The notes below the pieces were generated by a model. The model did no database searches and was not told the DNA's origin. It was given only the letters and a program-made list of their open reading frames with translations. Below are positions 52,032-59,238 of a DNA stretch of 64,000 nt, one piece after another. The stretch's first letter is position 1; the number at the start of each line of letters is the position of its first letter. Source of the DNA: Streptomyces sp. NBC_01275. Lineage in GTDB: Bacteria; Actinomycetota; Actinomycetes; Streptomycetales; Streptomycetaceae. Both the position numbers and the translations under genes were made by a program. The stretch lies in the NCBI RefSeq assembly GCF_026340655.1, contig NZ_JAPEOZ010000001.1, positions 6,076,001 through 6,140,000 on the forward strand, in the 5' to 3' direction.

Positions 52032-52301
52032 GTACTCCTCGTGGTCGTAAGTGCCAGGGCGCGAAGGGCACTTCGACGGGCGGGGAGCAGGCGGGACCCA
52101 CGCCGGGCCGGGGACGGCGGGCGTGCGAGGTCGGGAAAGACCGGGAAGAGGGGGTGGCCGCTACCGCGTCCGCGTCGAAGCGCGGAGGCGAGAGTCGAAC
52201 AGCACCATGCCGAGAGTCATCCCCCAAGGATTCCACTCCCGCACAGCCGCCGTACCGCCGACTGCTGTGAAGGAACTGTGGTGTCACCGTGGCCGACCCC
52301 T

Positions 52302-52317
52302 GTGACAGGTCTGTGAC
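52302..52317. promoter_or_regulatory. AfsQ1 box upstream of sigQ
   Basis: GTGAC-AGGTCT-GTGAC matches the AfsQ1 consensus GTnAC-N6-GTnAC exactly. It lies 132 bp upstream of the sigQ ATG, in the 417-bp region 52032-52448 shared with the divergent methyltransferase. The rest of that region shows no hairpin or credible ORF. Confidence 0.85.
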
Positions 52318-52448
52318 AGTCGGCGGACACGGCGATGAAGTGGCCCCGGCAGTCTTTTCGGCACAGGCAAGGAAACGCGGAACAACACCGCGGGACCGGG
52401 CCGGAGCAACAGAACAAGACACCGGAAGTCCACGACGGGGGGCGCGAG

Positions 52449-53210
52449 ATGAACACGCTGCAGGGTATGAGCACCAGCGCAGTGATCACGCGTCTTCACG
52501 ACGTGCACCGGGGTTCCGAGAAGTCCGGCGCCGTGAGCGGGCGGGGGTGCGCTCGCGGCGCCGGGCGTCAGCACACCGGGTTCATGACGGTGGTCGACGC
52601 CCGCACGGGGGAGCCCGCGGCGGTGGCCGCCATGGGCACTGTCGGGGGAGCTGCGTACGGGGAGGGCACGGGGGAGCGTCGCTCCCTGACGGAGGCGGAG
52701 TTCACCGCCTACGTCCAGGAGCGCCGCGCCTCTCTGTACGCCACCGCCTATCACCTCACCGGCGACCGCTTCGAGGCCGAGGACCTGCTGCAGAGCGCGC
52801 TGTTCTCGACCTACCGTGCGTGGGACCGGATCAGTGACAAGGCCGCGGTCGGCGGATACCTCCGCCGCACCATGACGAACCTGCACATCAGCGCGTGGCG
52901 TCGCCGCAAGCTGAACGAGTACCCGACCGAGGAGCTGCCGGAGACGCCCGGCGACACGGACGCGATGCGCGGCACCGAACTGCGCACGGTCCTGTGGCAG
53001 GCGCTGACCCGGCTGCCCGAACTCCAGCGGACGATGCTGGTCCTCCGTTACTACGAGGGCCGCACCGACCCGGAGATCGCGGAGATCCTCGACATCAGTG
53101 TCGGCACGGTGAAGTCCAGCATCTGGCGGTCGCTCCGCCGGCTGCGCGAGGACGAGGTCCTCAGCTTCGGCCGTGACGAGGAGGACGCCTTCGGGGAGCT
53201 CGTCGCCTGA
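52449..53210 (+). CDS. sigQ: SigE-subfamily sigma factor SigQ
   Basis: 253 residues from ATG 52449; ATGs at 52467 and 52584 are alternatives. Only the C-terminal 170 residues are folded: region 2 LYATAYHLTGDRFEAEDLLQ and GYLRRTMTNLHISAWRRRKL, and region 4 LTRLPELQRTMLVLRYYEGR and EILDISVGTVKSSIWRSLRR. The AfsQ1 box upstream and the adjacent afsQ operon identify it as SigQ, which in S. coelicolor is activated by AfsQ1 and opposes AfsQ-driven antibiotic production. Confidence 0.88.
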   Translation: MNTLQGMSTSAVITRLHDVHRGSEKSGAVSGRGCARGAGRQHTGFMTVVDARTGEPAAVAAMGTVGGAAYGEGTGERRSLTEAEFTAYVQERRASLYATAYHLTGDRFEAEDLLQSALFSTYRAWDRISDKAAVGGYLRRTMTNLHISAWRRRKLNEYPTEELPETPGDTDAMRGTELRTVLWQALTRLPELQRTMLVLRYYEGRTDPEIAEILDISVGTVKSSIWRSLRRLREDEVLSFGRDEEDAFGELVA

Positions 53211-53218
53211 GGGTTCAC

Positions 53219-53373
53219 GGGGGAACACGGGGGAAACGGGGGAAAGCAGCCGGCTTCGTTCAGGTAAGCCGGTGAACGGGGGAAACAGGGGGAAACAGGG
53301 GGGAAGCGGTACCGCAGGGGGACCCAACGGGGGACGTCGGGGAGCGGTACCGCACACCACGGGGGAACGGGGG
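53219..53373 (+). repeat. G-run array (GGGGGAAAC-like) in the sigQ 3' region
   Basis: About eleven runs of four to six G lie between 53219 and 53373, many as GGGGGAAAC or GGGGGAAACA units of 9-10 bp. Two identical palindromic 12-mers AGCGGTACCGCA occur at 53305 and 53343. The runs are on the sigQ RNA strand, so the transcript could form G-quadruplexes. Confidence 0.85.
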
Positions 53374-53462
53374 AAGCGGGACTGGAGGGCCGGGGGGTCC
53401 GTCCAGTCCCGCTTCGCTTTGTTCTCTTCTTTTCTTCTTTTCTTCTTCTTTTTTGTTTCTCT
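53374..53462. terminator. sigQ terminator with long T-rich tract
   Basis: AAGCGGGACTGGA (53374-53386) pairs perfectly with TCCAGTCCCGCTT (53402-53414), 15-nt loop, followed by about 45 bases that are nearly all T and C (53415-53462). A long U tract is rare in Streptomyces terminators. Confidence 0.93.
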
Positions 53463-53466
53463 TCGC

Positions 53467-54105
53467 TCACACGGCCGTACGCGTCGTCGGGGTGCGGTCG
53501 CCCGCCGCCGCGGACGCCAGGCGGCCCATCGCCTCGTCGCGGTCGCAGGCGTGGGCGCCGAGCGCGCGCTGGCGGGCGACGATGGAGCGTTCGGCGCGCA
53601 TCAGGCGCCAGCCGCGGCGCAGCAGGAAGGGGACCGACTTGCGGCCCTCCTTCAGATCGCGCAGGAAACGGCGGCGGAACGTTGTCGCGGGCCCGCGGGT
53701 CAGACACAGCGCGTCCGCCAGAACGCCCAGCTCCCGGCAGCGGTTCACGATCTCGGCGGCGAAGATGCCCTCGGCGATGAACAGCGGGGTCCGCCCGATC
53801 TCGATGACCTCCTCGCCGATGCGGGCGCTGAGCGAGATGTCGTACACCGGAACGTTCGTACGGCCCGTGGCGCACAGTTCCACCAGCGCGGCGACGGCCG
53901 TGTCCGCGTCCCAGGAGCCGGGGTGGTCCCAGTCGATGTCGGAGCTCCCGGCGACCAGCGGCAGCGTCGGGTCGTCGCCCTCCTTGTAGAAGTCGTCGAG
54001 CCGCAGCACCGGGAGACCGGAGCGGGCGGCGAGGAGGGACTTGCCGGAGCCGGAAGGGCCGCAGAGCAGCACGACTCGCGTGGGTATGGGCGGATGGGAG
54101 CTCAC
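53467..54105 (-). CDS. Uridine kinase-like P-loop kinase
   Basis: 212 residues from GTG 54105. Walker A is GPSGSGKSLLAAR near residue 15; LRLDDFYKEGDDPTLPL and DIDWDHPGSWD match the uridine kinase/phosphoribulokinase family (substrate-binding Asp-Tyr), and FIAEGIFAAEIV is a later family motif. It probably phosphorylates uridine or cytidine to the nucleotide, salvaging what the transporter imports. It is convergent with sigQ and divergent from a small secreted-protein gene. Confidence 0.85.
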   Translation of the reverse strand: MSSHPPIPTRVVLLCGPSGSGKSLLAARSGLPVLRLDDFYKEGDDPTLPLVAGSSDIDWDHPGSWDADTAVAALVELCATGRTNVPVYDISLSARIGEEVIEIGRTPLFIAEGIFAAEIVNRCRELGVLADALCLTRGPATTFRRRFLRDLKEGRKSVPFLLRRGWRLMRAERSIVARQRALGAHACDRDEAMGRLASAAAGDRTPTTRTAV

Positions 54106-54233
54106 GGGACACCAGTGTGAGGCATCCACCCCGCCGTCAACGACCCCGCGGGTCGGCTTTGAAGCGCGCGTCACACCTCAACTACCCTTCGTGTCGACCC
54201 GATTACCTTACGCAGCAGAAGGCGGCACCAGCG

Positions 54234-54641
54234 ATGGCCCGACACGACAGCCCTCAGACCTCCACCGGCCGGCGCGCCCTCGCCGCCCTCGCGACCGCCG
54301 GAGTGGCGCTGGGCGCGGGCGCCGGCACCGCCGCCGCGGCCGCCGGCGAGCCGGTCGTCGACGCGATGCGGACGAGGCCCACCTCGGTCGGCCACCTCGA
54401 CCCCCAGGCGGGCGTGCAGGGCGCCCTCGGCTCCCTGGCGTACGTCACCGGCGCCGTCTCCGGCCTCAAGCCCAACCCGCTCGCGGGCACCGGCGTCGAC
54501 CCCCTCGACAACGGGGTCGGCACCCAGCTCGCCGACTTCAAGCCGCTGACCTCCCAGATGCTGACCGGGCCGGTGGCCCAGGCGCAGTCGATCGGCTCGA
54601 TCCCGGTCCTGGGGGACGCGACGAAGCTGCTGGGCGGCTGA
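54234..54641 (+). CDS. Small secreted Ala/Gly-rich protein
   Basis: 135 residues, ATG 54234 with AGAAGG upstream. A twin-arginine-like or Sec leader (STGRRALAALATAGVALGAG) is cleaved near AAAA at residue 37. The mature part, with VVDAMRTRPTSVGHLDPQAG and LADFKPLTSQMLTGPVAQAQ, resembles the small secreted protein at 46229-46582 in size and composition. No Cys. Function unknown. Confidence 0.82.
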   Translation: MARHDSPQTSTGRRALAALATAGVALGAGAGTAAAAAGEPVVDAMRTRPTSVGHLDPQAGVQGALGSLAYVTGAVSGLKPNPLAGTGVDPLDNGVGTQLADFKPLTSQMLTGPVAQAQSIGSIPVLGDATKLLGG

Positions 54642-54667
54642 GCCGGAACCGCCGGGCACTACGGCAG

Positions 54668-54707
54668 AGGGCCGCGCCTCCTCCGGACGGGGAGAAGGCG
54701 CGGCCCT
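54668..54707. terminator. 12-bp bidirectional terminator
   Basis: AGGGCCGCGCCT (54668-54679) pairs perfectly with AGGCGCGGCCCT (54696-54707), 16-nt loop, between the convergent secreted-protein and aldehyde dehydrogenase-like genes. Confidence 0.9.
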
Positions 54708-54739
54708 CCGGTCATCGGGTGCGTCAGGGCGTCAGGGCG

Positions 54740-55687
54740 TCAGTACGACGATCCGGACGCGCCCAGCGAGCCCGTCGGGTGCCAGACCGTCTTCGTCTCC
54801 AGGAAGGCCGTCATACGGTCCGTGCCGGGGTCGGCGGTCCAGTCGCGCTCGTCCACAGGCTGTGGACGCAGCACCCGCTTCAGATTGTCCGCCGCCGCGA
54901 TCTCCAGCTCCTTCGCCAGTACGTCGTCGGCGGCCGCGCCGGCCAGGTCGATGGCGTTGACGTCCTGGTGGGCGGCCAGAGGCGCCGCGATCTCCGCCGT
55001 ACGGCCGGAGAGGATGTTGACGACACCGCCGGGGAGGTCGGAGGTGGCGAGGACCTCGCCCAGGGAGAGGGCCGGGAGCGGGGACTTCTCGCTCGCGACC
55101 ACCACCGTCGTGTTGCCGGTCGCGATCACCGGGGCGATCACCGAGACCAGGCCCAGGAAGGACGACTCCTGGGGCGCGAGGACCGCGACCACGCCCGTCG
55201 GCTCGGGCGAGGAGAGGTTGAAGAACGGGCCCGCGACCGGGTTGCCCCCGCCCACGACCTGGGCGATCTTGTCGGTCCAGCCCGCGTACCAGACCCAGCG
55301 GTCGATCGTCGCGTCCACGACGGCCGCCGCCTTCGCCTTCGACAGTCCCTCCGCGTCGGCCACCTCGCGCACGAACTGCTCCCGGCGGCCCTCCAGCATC
55401 TCGGCGACGCGGTAGAGGATCTGGCCCCGGTTGTAGGCCGTGGCCCCGGACCAGCCGCCGAACGCCTTGCGGGCGGCCACGACGGCGTCACGGGCGTCCT
55501 TGCGGGAGGACTGCGGCGCGTTCGCCAGCCACTTGCCCTTGCCCGCCGCGTGAGCGGCTGATGTCTGCGTGGTCACCTCGTACACCCGGCCGCTCTCGGA
55601 ACGCGGGAACTTCCCGCCGACGTACAGCTTGTAGGTCTTGAAGACGCTCAGTCGCTGCTGCTCGGTCTTGTCGGTCTTCTCAGACAT
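54740..55687 (-). CDS. Aldehyde dehydrogenase-like protein lacking the catalytic domain
   Basis: 315 residues, starting at ATG 55687. It follows the N-terminal NAD-binding half of an ALDH (YKLYVGGKFPRSESGRVYEV, AYNRGQILYRVAEMLEGRRE, TGVVAVLAPQESSFLGLVSV, LPGGVVNILSG) but then ends in about 80 unrelated residues. The FTGS, ELGG and catalytic Cys blocks of ALDHs are absent; full ALDHs have about 480 residues. There is no frameshift sign: the frame is clean and the start overlaps the full-length ALDH gene by 8 bp. It may form a mixed oligomer with that neighbour. Confidence 0.88.
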   Translation of the reverse strand: MSEKTDKTEQQRLSVFKTYKLYVGGKFPRSESGRVYEVTTQTSAAHAAGKGKWLANAPQSSRKDARDAVVAARKAFGGWSGATAYNRGQILYRVAEMLEGRREQFVREVADAEGLSKAKAAAVVDATIDRWVWYAGWTDKIAQVVGGGNPVAGPFFNLSSPEPTGVVAVLAPQESSFLGLVSVIAPVIATGNTTVVVASEKSPLPALSLGEVLATSDLPGGVVNILSGRTAEIAAPLAAHQDVNAIDLAGAAADDVLAKELEIAAADNLKRVLRPQPVDERDWTADPGTDRMTAFLETKTVWHPTGSLGASGSSY

Positions 55688-57116
55688 CGAGGTACGCCTC
55701 CAGGCCGTGGCGACCGCCCTCGCGGCCGAAGCCCGACTCCTTGTAGCCGCCGAACGGCGAGGTCGGGTCGAACTTGTTGAACGTGTTGGACCAGATCACG
55801 CCCGCACGGAGCTTGCCCGCCACCGCGAGGATGCGGGAGCCCTTCTCCGTCCAGACGCCCGCCGACAGGCCGTACGGGGTGTTGTTGGCCTTGGCGACGG
55901 CCTCGTCCGGGGTGCGGAAGGTGAGGACCGACAGGACCGGGCCGAAGATCTCGTCGCGGGCGACGGTGTGGGCCTGGGCGACGTTGGTGAAGAGGGTCGG
56001 CGCGAACCAGTAGCCGGACGTCGGCAGTTCGCAGGCCGGGGACCAGCGCTCGGCGCCCTCCGCCTCGCCCTGCGCGACGAGCGAGGTGATGCGGGCGAGC
56101 TGCTCGGCGGAGTTGATCGCGCCGATGTCCGTGTTCTTGTCCAGCGGGTCGCCGAGGCGCAGCGTGGACAGCCGGCGCTTCAGGGAGTCCAGCAGCTCGT
56201 CCTGGATCGACTCCTGGACGAGGAGACGGCTGCCCGCGCAGCAGACCTGGCCCTGGTTGAAGAAGATCCCCGTGACGATCCCCTCCACCGCCTGGTCGAT
56301 CGGGGCGTCGTCGAAGACGATGTTCGCGCCCTTGCCGCCCAGTTCCAGGGTGAGCTTCTTGCGGGAGCCCGCGACCGTGCGCGCGATCTCCTTGCCGACG
56401 GCCGTCGAGCCGGTGAACGCGACCTTGTTCACGTCCGGGTGCGCGACCAGCGCGGCGCCCGTGTCGCCGTAGCCGGGAAGGATGTTGACGACACCCTTCG
56501 GCAGGCCCGCCTGACGGCAGATGTCCGCGAAGAACAACGCCGACAGGGGAGTGGTCTCCGCCGGCTTCAGCACGACCGTGTTGCCGGTGGCGAGCGCGGG
56601 CGCGATCTTCCACGCCAGCATCAGCAGGGGGAAGTTCCAGGGGATGACCTGGCCGGCCACGCCCAGCGGCCTCGGGTTCGCGCCGTAGCCTGCGTGGTCG
56701 AGCTTGTCGGCCCAGCCCGCGTAGTAGAAGAAGTGCGCGGCGACCAGCGGGAGGTCGGCGTCGCGCGTCTCCTTGATGGGCTTGCCGTTGTCCAGCGTCT
56801 CCAGGACGGCCAGTTCGCGGCTGCGCTCCTGGATGATGCGGGCGATGCGGAAGAGGTACTTCGCGCGCTCCGCGCCGGGCAGCGCGGACCACTTCTCGAA
56901 GGCCTTGCGGGCGGCCTTCACCGCGCGGTCGACGTCCGCCTCGCCCGCCTGGGCGATCTCGGACAGGACCTCTTCGGACGAGGGCGAGACGGTCTTGAAG
57001 ACCTTGCCGTCGGCCGCCTCGACGAACTCGCCGTCGATGAACAGGCCGTAGGAGGGGGCGATGTCGACGACCGAACGGGACTCGGGCGCCGGTGCGTACT
57101 CAAATACGGAAGCCAT
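55680..57116 (-). CDS. Aldehyde dehydrogenase
   Basis: 478 residues, ATG 57116. Motifs are complete: GQVIPWNFPLLMLAWKIAPA (Asn oxyanion hole), KVAFTGSTAVGKEIA, LTLELGGKGANIVFDD (Glu base), FFNQGQVCCAGSRLLV (Cys nucleophile) and EIFGPVLSVL. In an operon with deoC (5 bp apart), it likely oxidises the acetaldehyde released by DeoC to acetate, or to acetyl-CoA if CoA-dependent, completing deoxyribose breakdown. It overlaps the truncated ALDH gene by 8 bp. Confidence 0.94.
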   Translation of the reverse strand: MASVFEYAPAPESRSVVDIAPSYGLFIDGEFVEAADGKVFKTVSPSSEEVLSEIAQAGEADVDRAVKAARKAFEKWSALPGAERAKYLFRIARIIQERSRELAVLETLDNGKPIKETRDADLPLVAAHFFYYAGWADKLDHAGYGANPRPLGVAGQVIPWNFPLLMLAWKIAPALATGNTVVLKPAETTPLSALFFADICRQAGLPKGVVNILPGYGDTGAALVAHPDVNKVAFTGSTAVGKEIARTVAGSRKKLTLELGGKGANIVFDDAPIDQAVEGIVTGIFFNQGQVCCAGSRLLVQESIQDELLDSLKRRLSTLRLGDPLDKNTDIGAINSAEQLARITSLVAQGEAEGAERWSPACELPTSGYWFAPTLFTNVAQAHTVARDEIFGPVLSVLTFRTPDEAVAKANNTPYGLSAGVWTEKGSRILAVAGKLRAGVIWSNTFNKFDPTSPFGGYKESGFGREGGRHGLEAYLDV

Positions 57117-57121
57117 GGTGA

Positions 57122-58081
57122 TCAGTCCACCGTCACGTAGTCGGGGCCGGAGTAGCGGCCGGTGGCCAGCTTCTGACGCTGCATCAGCAGATCGTTCAGG
57201 AGCGAGGACGCGCCGAAGCGGAACCAGTGGTTGTCCAGCCAGTCCTCGCCCGCGGTCTCGTTGACCAGTACGAGGAACTTGATCGCGTCCTTGGTGGTGC
57301 GGATGCCGCCGGCCGGCTTCACGCCGACCTGGACGCCGGTCTGGGCGCGGAAGTCGCGGACCGCCTCCAGCATCAGGAGGGTGTTCGGGGGGGTCGCGTT
57401 GACGGCGACCTTGCCGGTCGACGTCTTGATGAAGTCCGCCCCGGCGAGCATGCCGAGCCAGCTGGCGCGGCGGATGTTGTCGTACGTCGAGAGCTCGCCC
57501 GTCTCGAAGATGACCTTGAGGCGGGCCGCTCCGGAGGCCTCCTTCACGGCGACGATCTCGTCGTACACCTTCAGGTAGTGGCCCCCGAGGAACGCGCCGC
57601 GGTCGATGACCATGTCGATCTCGTCGGCGCCCGCGGCGACCGCGTCACGGACGTCCGCCAGCTTCACGGGGAGGGCGGCGCGACCGGCCGGGAAGGCGGT
57701 GGCGACCGAGGCGACCTTCACGGAGGAGCCGGCGACGGCCTCCTTGGCGGTGGCCACCATGTCGGGATAGACGCAGACCGCGGCCGTGGAGGGGGTCGCG
57801 CGGTCGGTGGGGTCGGGATGGACCGCCTTCGCGCCGAGCGACCGGACCTTGCCCGGAGTGTCCGCGCCTTCCAGCGTCGTCAGGTCGACCATCGAGATGG
57901 CGAGGTCGATGGCGTACGCCTTCGCGGTCGTCTTGATGGAACGGGTGCCGAGGGCCGCGGCTCGCGCCTCCAGGCCGACCGCGTCGACGCCGGGCAGCCC
58001 GTGGAGGAAGCGGCGCAGCGAGCTGTCGGACGCGGTGACGTCCGTGAGGGTGTGAGCTGCGATAGATGCATTGGTGGGCAT
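57122..58081 (-). CDS. deoC: Deoxyribose-phosphate aldolase
   Basis: 319 residues, ATG 58081. The aldolase barrel has DLAISMVDLTTLEGADTPGK, YPDMVATAKEAVAGSSVKVA, DEIDMVIDRGAFLGG, LKVIFETGEL, the Schiff-base Lys in FIKTSTGKV and VGVKPAGGIRT. It cleaves deoxyribose-5-phosphate to glyceraldehyde-3-phosphate and acetaldehyde. First gene of an operon with two ALDH genes. A perfect operator palindrome ends 20 bp upstream, and no strong ribosome binding site is seen, so the mRNA may have a very short leader. Confidence 0.95.
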   Translation of the reverse strand: MPTNASIAAHTLTDVTASDSSLRRFLHGLPGVDAVGLEARAAALGTRSIKTTAKAYAIDLAISMVDLTTLEGADTPGKVRSLGAKAVHPDPTDRATPSTAAVCVYPDMVATAKEAVAGSSVKVASVATAFPAGRAALPVKLADVRDAVAAGADEIDMVIDRGAFLGGHYLKVYDEIVAVKEASGAARLKVIFETGELSTYDNIRRASWLGMLAGADFIKTSTGKVAVNATPPNTLLMLEAVRDFRAQTGVQVGVKPAGGIRTTKDAIKFLVLVNETAGEDWLDNHWFRFGASSLLNDLLMQRQKLATGRYSGPDYVTVD

Positions 58082-58100
58082 GGTCACCAGACGAGCATAT

Positions 58101-58112
58101 CTACGCGCGTAG
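58101..58112. promoter_or_regulatory. Nucleoside-regulon operator, deoC operon
   Basis: Perfect palindrome CTACGCGCGTAG, 20 bp from the deoC ATG. On the gene strand TAGATA, which overlaps the end of the palindrome, is a possible -10; a bound repressor would then cover the promoter directly. Confidence 0.82.
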
Positions 58113-58181
58113 CGGATGTACATCCCCCGAGGCCTGGTACGAGGCGTTCCGTGATGCTCGTGCCGGGCGAGGGGAGTGCGG

Positions 58182-59021
58182 ATGAGCGGTGCCGGAGCGT
58201 CGGGCAGAATCGGGGCCATGACGACCCCGGAAGACCAGTCACCAGCGCCGGAGCCCTCGGGATCCTCGGGATCCTCAGGTTCCTCGGGCTCCTCGGTGCC
58301 CGAGACCAAGGACCGCATCTACCGGTCGCCCGCGGGCATCGCCGGTGGCGTGGTGCTGCTGGGCATCGTCGGCTGGCTCGGCGTCGACGCGATCGTGGCG
58401 GGCGAGGGGCGTACGCCGTGGCTGGCGCTCGCGACTCTGATCCTGGTGGTGCCGCTGGCCGTGGCCTTCACCCTGCGGCCCGCCGTGTTCGCCGGCCAGG
58501 ACCGGCTGCGGGTGCGCAACCCGTTCCGGGTGATCGTGCTGCCCTGGGGACAGATCGCCTCGCTGCGCTCCGGCTACTCCAACGAGGTCGTCGCCGCGTC
58601 CGGCGGGAAGTTCCAGCTGTGGGCCATTCCGGTCTCGCTGCGGGCGCGCAAGAAGGCGACCGCCCGGGAGGCCCGGGCGGCGGCGGACCGGGCCGTCGAG
58701 CGGGAGGGCGGTCAGAGCGAGCGGGGCGGCCGGGGCGGTCGGGGGTCCGGGGGGCTCGGCGGTTTCGGCGGGTTCGGGGGCTTCGGCGGCGGGAGCGGGG
58801 CCGGACTCGGGGGTGGCCTCTCGCGTGGGGGCCGGGCCGCGCCGGAGGGGCCTGTGCGGGCGGAGACCGACCGGGTGATGGACGAGGTGCGGGCGTTGTG
58901 GGAGGCGCGGGAGAAGGAGGAGAGCGCGCAGGGCGAGGTGACCGTGCGCTGGGCCTGGGAGATCCTGGGACCGGCGGTCGCGGGCGCGGTGGTGCTGGGG
59001 ATTCTGATCGCGGTGGGGTGA
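58182..59021 (+). CDS. Membrane protein with PH-like domain and Ser/Gly repeats
   Basis: 279 residues from ATG 58182, which has GGGGAG at 58171-58176; ATG 58218 is the alternative. After a PSGSSGSSGSSGSS repeat stretch come two membrane segments (about 51-70 and 78-97), then a bacterial PH-like domain (DRLRVRNPFRVIVLPWGQIA, then KFQLWAIPVSL). A long Gly/Phe low-complexity segment (GGLGGFGGFGGFGG) and a final membrane segment follow. Probably an envelope protein of the DUF2581/PH_6 type. Function unknown. Confidence 0.8.
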   Translation: MSGAGASGRIGAMTTPEDQSPAPEPSGSSGSSGSSGSSVPETKDRIYRSPAGIAGGVVLLGIVGWLGVDAIVAGEGRTPWLALATLILVVPLAVAFTLRPAVFAGQDRLRVRNPFRVIVLPWGQIASLRSGYSNEVVAASGGKFQLWAIPVSLRARKKATAREARAAADRAVEREGGQSERGGRGGRGSGGLGGFGGFGGFGGGSGAGLGGGLSRGGRAAPEGPVRAETDRVMDEVRALWEAREKEESAQGEVTVRWAWEILGPAVAGAVVLGILIAVG

Positions 59022-59238
59022 GGGTTCGCCGGGGGGGCGAGGTTTCTAGGTGGGGCGAGATGCGCGGGTCGGGCGGGGCTTCGTGGTGGTGAGGGTGGGT
59101 TTCCGGGGTGCGGCGGGGTCGTGATCCGGCCGGGATCGTGATCCGGCCGTTCTCGTGGAGCACAGGGTTGTTCGAGATCATCGGCGCGTGCCCGGGCCGC
59201 GACGGCCTCTTCCGCGGGCCTGGTGAGTCGGGGGAGCG

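Noticed and set aside
52051..52305. Small ORF in the methyltransferase-sigQ intergenic region
   Set aside because: It overlaps the regulatory region, has no ribosome binding site and no plausible domain.
53219..53373. G-run array as a telomere or recombination hotspot
   Set aside because: The window is chromosome-core in content with no telomere-type palindromes; a transcript 3' end structure is simpler.
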